Positions 14,030 through 16,419 of a DNA stretch of 16,419 nucleotides are shown piece after piece. This stretch comes from Spirochaetaceae bacterium (GTDB lineage: Bacteria; Spirochaetota; Spirochaetia; Treponematales; Breznakiellaceae): positions 1 to 16,419 of the forward strand of contig JAITNZ010000029.1 in NCBI GenBank assembly GCA_031290205.1, given 5' to 3'. Below the pieces are notes generated by a model. That model was not told the origin of the DNA, searched no databases, and saw only the letters and a list, made by a program, of their open reading frames with translations. A program made the position numbers and the translations under genes. Position 1 is the stretch's first letter, and every line of letters begins with the position of its first letter.

Positions 14030-14796
14030 AGGCTGATGACGCCGCGCGCGATCAATTGCGCGGTTGAATAACGGCGTTCCATTGTTGATTCGGTATCGGT
14101 GCGTAAAAAGGTTTCAAGCTGCGCGCGAAACGATGCCGGTTGAACGGGTAATTCAAACACGCGCTTATAATACTGCCGGTGCGAGGGCTCAAAGCGTTTG
14201 TTGATACAGAAGAGGGCAAGACAGGCGGTTTTAATAAAACCGGCGCACGACATGAGGCAGCAGAAATCATCATTCTGAATGAACGCAGCCCCCAAATCAC
14301 TTAAAAAATGATCCATCTTCGACTGACAGGCATCGCGCATCGCGTTCCAAAAAGCATCGGGTAGGTTTTTTAGCCGTGTGCGTAGGTCGGCAATCCAATT
14401 ACCGCGCGCAAAGAGCGTTTCGCCCTCGGCAAGCCGGTAGAACGTATACGTTCCCGCATCTTTAATAAGATAGAGCGAATCAATATTAATGGCAATCGCC
14501 ACAAGCTTATCAATCTTGTCTATCGATTTAAATTCAAAACGCAACGGGATATTCCCCACTAAAAAGCGGTCTTTGTTTCCCGATGTTTCAAACAGGACGA
14601 CTTCCGCGCCGTATAGTTTCAATCGCTCCGTAGGCGGCGGTATCGCTCCCGCATAAAACACATCGAGTATCAACGCAAAATAGGGGTCGAGCGTGTCGGG
14701 CAACGCGGCTTCATTCAGCGTGATACATTCAACGCCGCTCCACTGCGAGATAATACCCACATACCAATCGGCAAGTTTTTTAACTTTATATTTCAT
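14026..14796 (-). CDS. Conserved-looking protein of unknown function
   Basis: The protein has 256 residues from ATG 14796, which has AGGAGGT at ideal spacing. The frame extends 8 codons further up, but the SD decides for this start. I do not recognise the family. The N-terminal half is mixed alpha/beta (YFALILDVFYAG, then DRFLVGNIPLRFEFK) and might be a nucleotidyltransferase-like fold. However, the usual GS...DxD motif is not visible, so I give no function. The C-terminal half is helical with several cysteines and ends in a segment like ERRYSTAQLIARGV. There is no signal peptide, so it is probably cytoplasmic. Its stop overlaps the lipoprotein-protease start as ATGA, making it the first gene of that operon, downstream of aspartate kinase. 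Confidence 0.7.
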   Translation of the reverse strand: MKYKVKKLADWYVGIISQWSGVECITLNEAALPDTLDPYFALILDVFYAGAIPPPTERLKLYGAEVVLFETSGNKDRFLVGNIPLRFEFKSIDKIDKLVAIAINIDSLYLIKDAGTYTFYRLAEGETLFARGNWIADLRTRLKNLPDAFWNAMRDACQSKMDHFLSDLGAAFIQNDDFCCLMSCAGFIKTACLALFCINKRFEPSHRQYYKRVFELPVQPASFRAQLETFLRTDTESTMERRYSTAQLIARGVISL

Positions 14797-14830
14797 AGTA
14801 ACCTCCTGGTGCCATGCCATCCCTGCGTAA

Positions 14831-14924
14831 CAAGCGCCCTTCTCATACCAAAAGCAAGGCTGAAAGCGCCTCAGGGTGCCTTAGGCACCTTCATGCTTTG
14901 CCTTCACTATGAAAAGGGCGTTCA
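14831..14924. repeat. Long imperfect hairpin, full member of the dispersed palindromic repeat family
   Basis: The left arm 14831-14870 (CGCCCTTCTCATA, then GCAAGGCTGAAAGCGCC) is the near inverse of the right arm 14884-14924 (GGCACCTTCATGCTTTGCC, then TATGAAAAGGGCG). At the apex GGTGCC-TTA-GGCACC forms a perfect stem. The right arm reaches the aspartate kinase stop codon (TGA 14924-14922). It fills the interval before the next operon and could end transcription or protect the mRNA 3' end; there is no T-run. Confidence 0.8.
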
Positions 14925-16274
14925 ATGCGCCTGTGGCGGCGGGAAAAATTCTTTATGCAGGGCGCGGACGACATCTTCCGATTGGGTGTCGTTGACGATG
15001 AACGATATATTCACCTTGCTCGCTCCCTGCGAAATCATCTGCACCTGCACACCGAGCTTCGCGCATACGCCAAAAGCCCGTTCCAATATCTGCGACGACT
15101 TTTCGATATTGCATACAATCGTGACAATTGCCTTCTTCGTTTTTACTTCAATGTTCGCAATACGCGAGAGCTCTTTTTTAATCAGGCTGAGGTCATTATC
15201 TGACGAGAGGGTGATCGACACTGATACCTCACTCGTCGCTACCATATCGACAGAAATCTTATGCCGCGCAAACGCCGCAAAAACCTCACCCAGAAAACCA
15301 CTTGCGCCGAGCATACGGACGGATACGATGTCTATCAGCGTAACATCAGAGCGTGAGGCAAGCGCCCTCACCGGCGCGCCGTCCGCGTGCCCGCTTATCT
15401 TCGTGCCCGCGGCGCTGGGCTTGTATGAATTCTTTATGATAACCGGCGTCCCCGTCTTGCCGCAGGGAAGCATCGCCTGCGGGTGCAAGACCTGCGCGCC
15501 AAAGAAGGCAAGCTCCGCCGCTTCTTCGTAGCTAATAGCGGAAACAGGCAGCGCCGTTTTGATAATGCGGGGGTCGTAAGTCATGATGCCGTCTACATCC
15601 TTCCATATCTGCACCTCTTCGGCACGGCAGGCGGCGGCGATGAAGGTCGCCGTTAAATCCGAGCCGCCGCGCCCCAAGGTAGTGATGCTCCCGTCCCTGC
15701 ACTTTGCGATAAAGCCCGTTACCACCGGCAGCACCCCCGCGTCAACAAGCGGCGTGATTGCCGCGGGGACGCTCTGGTAACACTCATCAAGAAGCTCAGC
15801 CTGAGTGAAGTCCGCGTCGCTGAGCAGTCCCGCCTCCCATGCGTCGCAGGCTCGCGCGTTCATCCCGATAGATTGCAGATACATCTCGAAGACGCGGACG
15901 GACAGCCGCTCGCCGAACGACACGAGGAAATCGCGGGTCTTCCCCGTCAGCTCCCGAATCAGCGAAATACCGGCTAAGAGCGAGGCAAGCTCGGCGAGGA
16001 GGGGGCGGATATGCTCAGGCACCGATTTGGCAAGTTTGAGATCGCGGAGCGCGCGCAGGTGGATGTCCGTGATAAGCTCCAGCGACGGTTCGACGGTGTG
16101 GGGACCGTCATGCAGCGCCTTTTCCGCCGCCGCAAGGATATGGTCGGTCGTATCGCCCATCGCGGAGAGCACCAAAACCGGCTTCCGCTCCAAGCGGGCT
16201 TGCACAATTTCCGCCGCGCGGCGGATACATTCCCCATTCGCCACGGAACTTCCGCCAAATTTCATCACAATCAT
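14922..16274 (-). CDS. Aspartate kinase (monofunctional)
   Basis: The protein has 450 residues, like the single-domain aspartokinases of the LysC type. It phosphorylates aspartate as the first step to lysine, threonine, methionine and diaminopimelate. Motifs: MKFGGSSV (residues 4-11), SFGERLS (119-125), GRGGSDLTAT (201-210), VDGIMTYDPR (227-236) and the kinase end AQVLHPQAMLP. From about residue 313 there are two ACT regions (VRMLGASGFLGEVFAAF, then VDMVATSEVSVSI), which in this family bind the feedback inhibitor lysine or threonine. No homoserine dehydrogenase domain is attached. The start ATG 16274 keeps the usual short N-terminus; the SD is weak, but the gene begins only 6 bases after the stop of the gene before it, so coupling is likely. 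Confidence 0.95.
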   Translation of the reverse strand: MIVMKFGGSSVANGECIRRAAEIVQARLERKPVLVLSAMGDTTDHILAAAEKALHDGPHTVEPSLELITDIHLRALRDLKLAKSVPEHIRPLLAELASLLAGISLIRELTGKTRDFLVSFGERLSVRVFEMYLQSIGMNARACDAWEAGLLSDADFTQAELLDECYQSVPAAITPLVDAGVLPVVTGFIAKCRDGSITTLGRGGSDLTATFIAAACRAEEVQIWKDVDGIMTYDPRIIKTALPVSAISYEEAAELAFFGAQVLHPQAMLPCGKTGTPVIIKNSYKPSAAGTKISGHADGAPVRALASRSDVTLIDIVSVRMLGASGFLGEVFAAFARHKISVDMVATSEVSVSITLSSDNDLSLIKKELSRIANIEVKTKKAIVTIVCNIEKSSQILERAFGVCAKLGVQVQMISQGASKVNISFIVNDTQSEDVVRALHKEFFPPPQAH

Positions 16275-16280
16275 GATAGC

Positions 16281-16368
16281 TCACTGTAACAGAAAGGGTT
16301 GCCCTTGTCCAGCTACCTTCAGCAGCTCGGGTGCACTTCCAAATTCTGGGTAAATCAGGCGGAGCTGT
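16281..16368 (-). CDS. C-terminal fragment of an unidentified protein (partial)
   Basis: A reading frame enters from the G16 run and gives a coherent 29-residue tail (PQLRLIYPEFGSAPELLKVA, then GQGQPFLLQ) before TGA 16283-16281. It ends 6 bases before the aspartate kinase ATG on the same strand, so it is probably the preceding gene of the same operon. I do not recognise the protein. The frame is lost upstream in the homopolymer. Confidence 0.45.
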
Positions 16369-16419
16369 GGGGGGGGGGGGGGGGCGCCGGACGCCGACGC
16401 GGCTGGGGGCAAGACGGAG
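16369..16419. other. G16 run and GC-rich contig end
   Basis: Sixteen G (16369-16384) are followed by 35 bases of very GC-rich sequence unlike anything else in the window. Together with the similar left end this looks like low-quality terminal sequence. Confidence 0.6.

Noticed and set aside
15805..16353. 182-codon frame on the plus strand
   Set aside because: Antisense to aspartate kinase, whose motifs are unambiguous.
1..16419. tRNA, rRNA or riboswitch
   Set aside because: No cloverleaf-like segment, rRNA motif or known riboswitch core was noticed in any intergenic stretch.

Overview
The window looks like a spirochaete fragment, most likely a gut or termite-gut type Treponema. The support is a pair of lipoproteins built from a shared N-terminal domain plus BspA-type leucine-rich repeats or a beta-propeller, a mid-range GC content by eye, and lipobox signal peptides. 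This assignment is inference; no rRNA or tRNA gene is present to settle it. Both ends run into homopolymer G/C and low-complexity sequence, so the window is probably a whole contig with unreliable termini.

Left part (1-1970, clearly AT-richer, all on the minus strand): remains of a surface-polysaccharide cluster. In transcription order these are a frameshifted tail of a DegT-type sugar aminotransferase, a formyltransferase, a NeuD/PglD-like acyltransferase, and the first 45 codons of a radical SAM protein that runs into the contig end. Together they suggest synthesis of an N-formylated or N-acylated amino sugar. A 19-base G run at 1971-1989 separates this part from the rest and may be a misassembly joint.

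Middle-left (1990-5746): a promoter-led stretch without a convincing gene, an ECF sigma factor overlapping a HExxH protein of unknown family, a divergent polyprenyl synthetase that may be translated from a leaderless mRNA, and a RhuM-family gene with an apparent internal in-frame deletion.

Centre (5756-11272): the most unusual part. Two large lipoprotein genes have near-identical 5' ends (about 480 bp) but different 3' display modules. Each is flanked on both sides by an approximately 170-bp element with inverted GGGGAAC-rich ends, three copies in all, one with a textbook G-quadruplex pattern. A 105-bp remnant of an M42 peptidase gene lies outside the leftmost copy and the intact M42 gene outside the rightmost. 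This looks like a repeat-bounded cassette array for varying surface lipoproteins.

Right (11273-16368): a tightly packed minus-strand operon of an unrecognised protein, a lipoprotein with a gluzincin-type HExxH/E site and a 12-base G run inside its coding sequence, and the M42 aminopeptidase. Upstream of it, aspartate kinase and the last 29 codons of another gene run on the same strand. A dispersed palindromic repeat family occurs at about 2083, 4851 and 14831.
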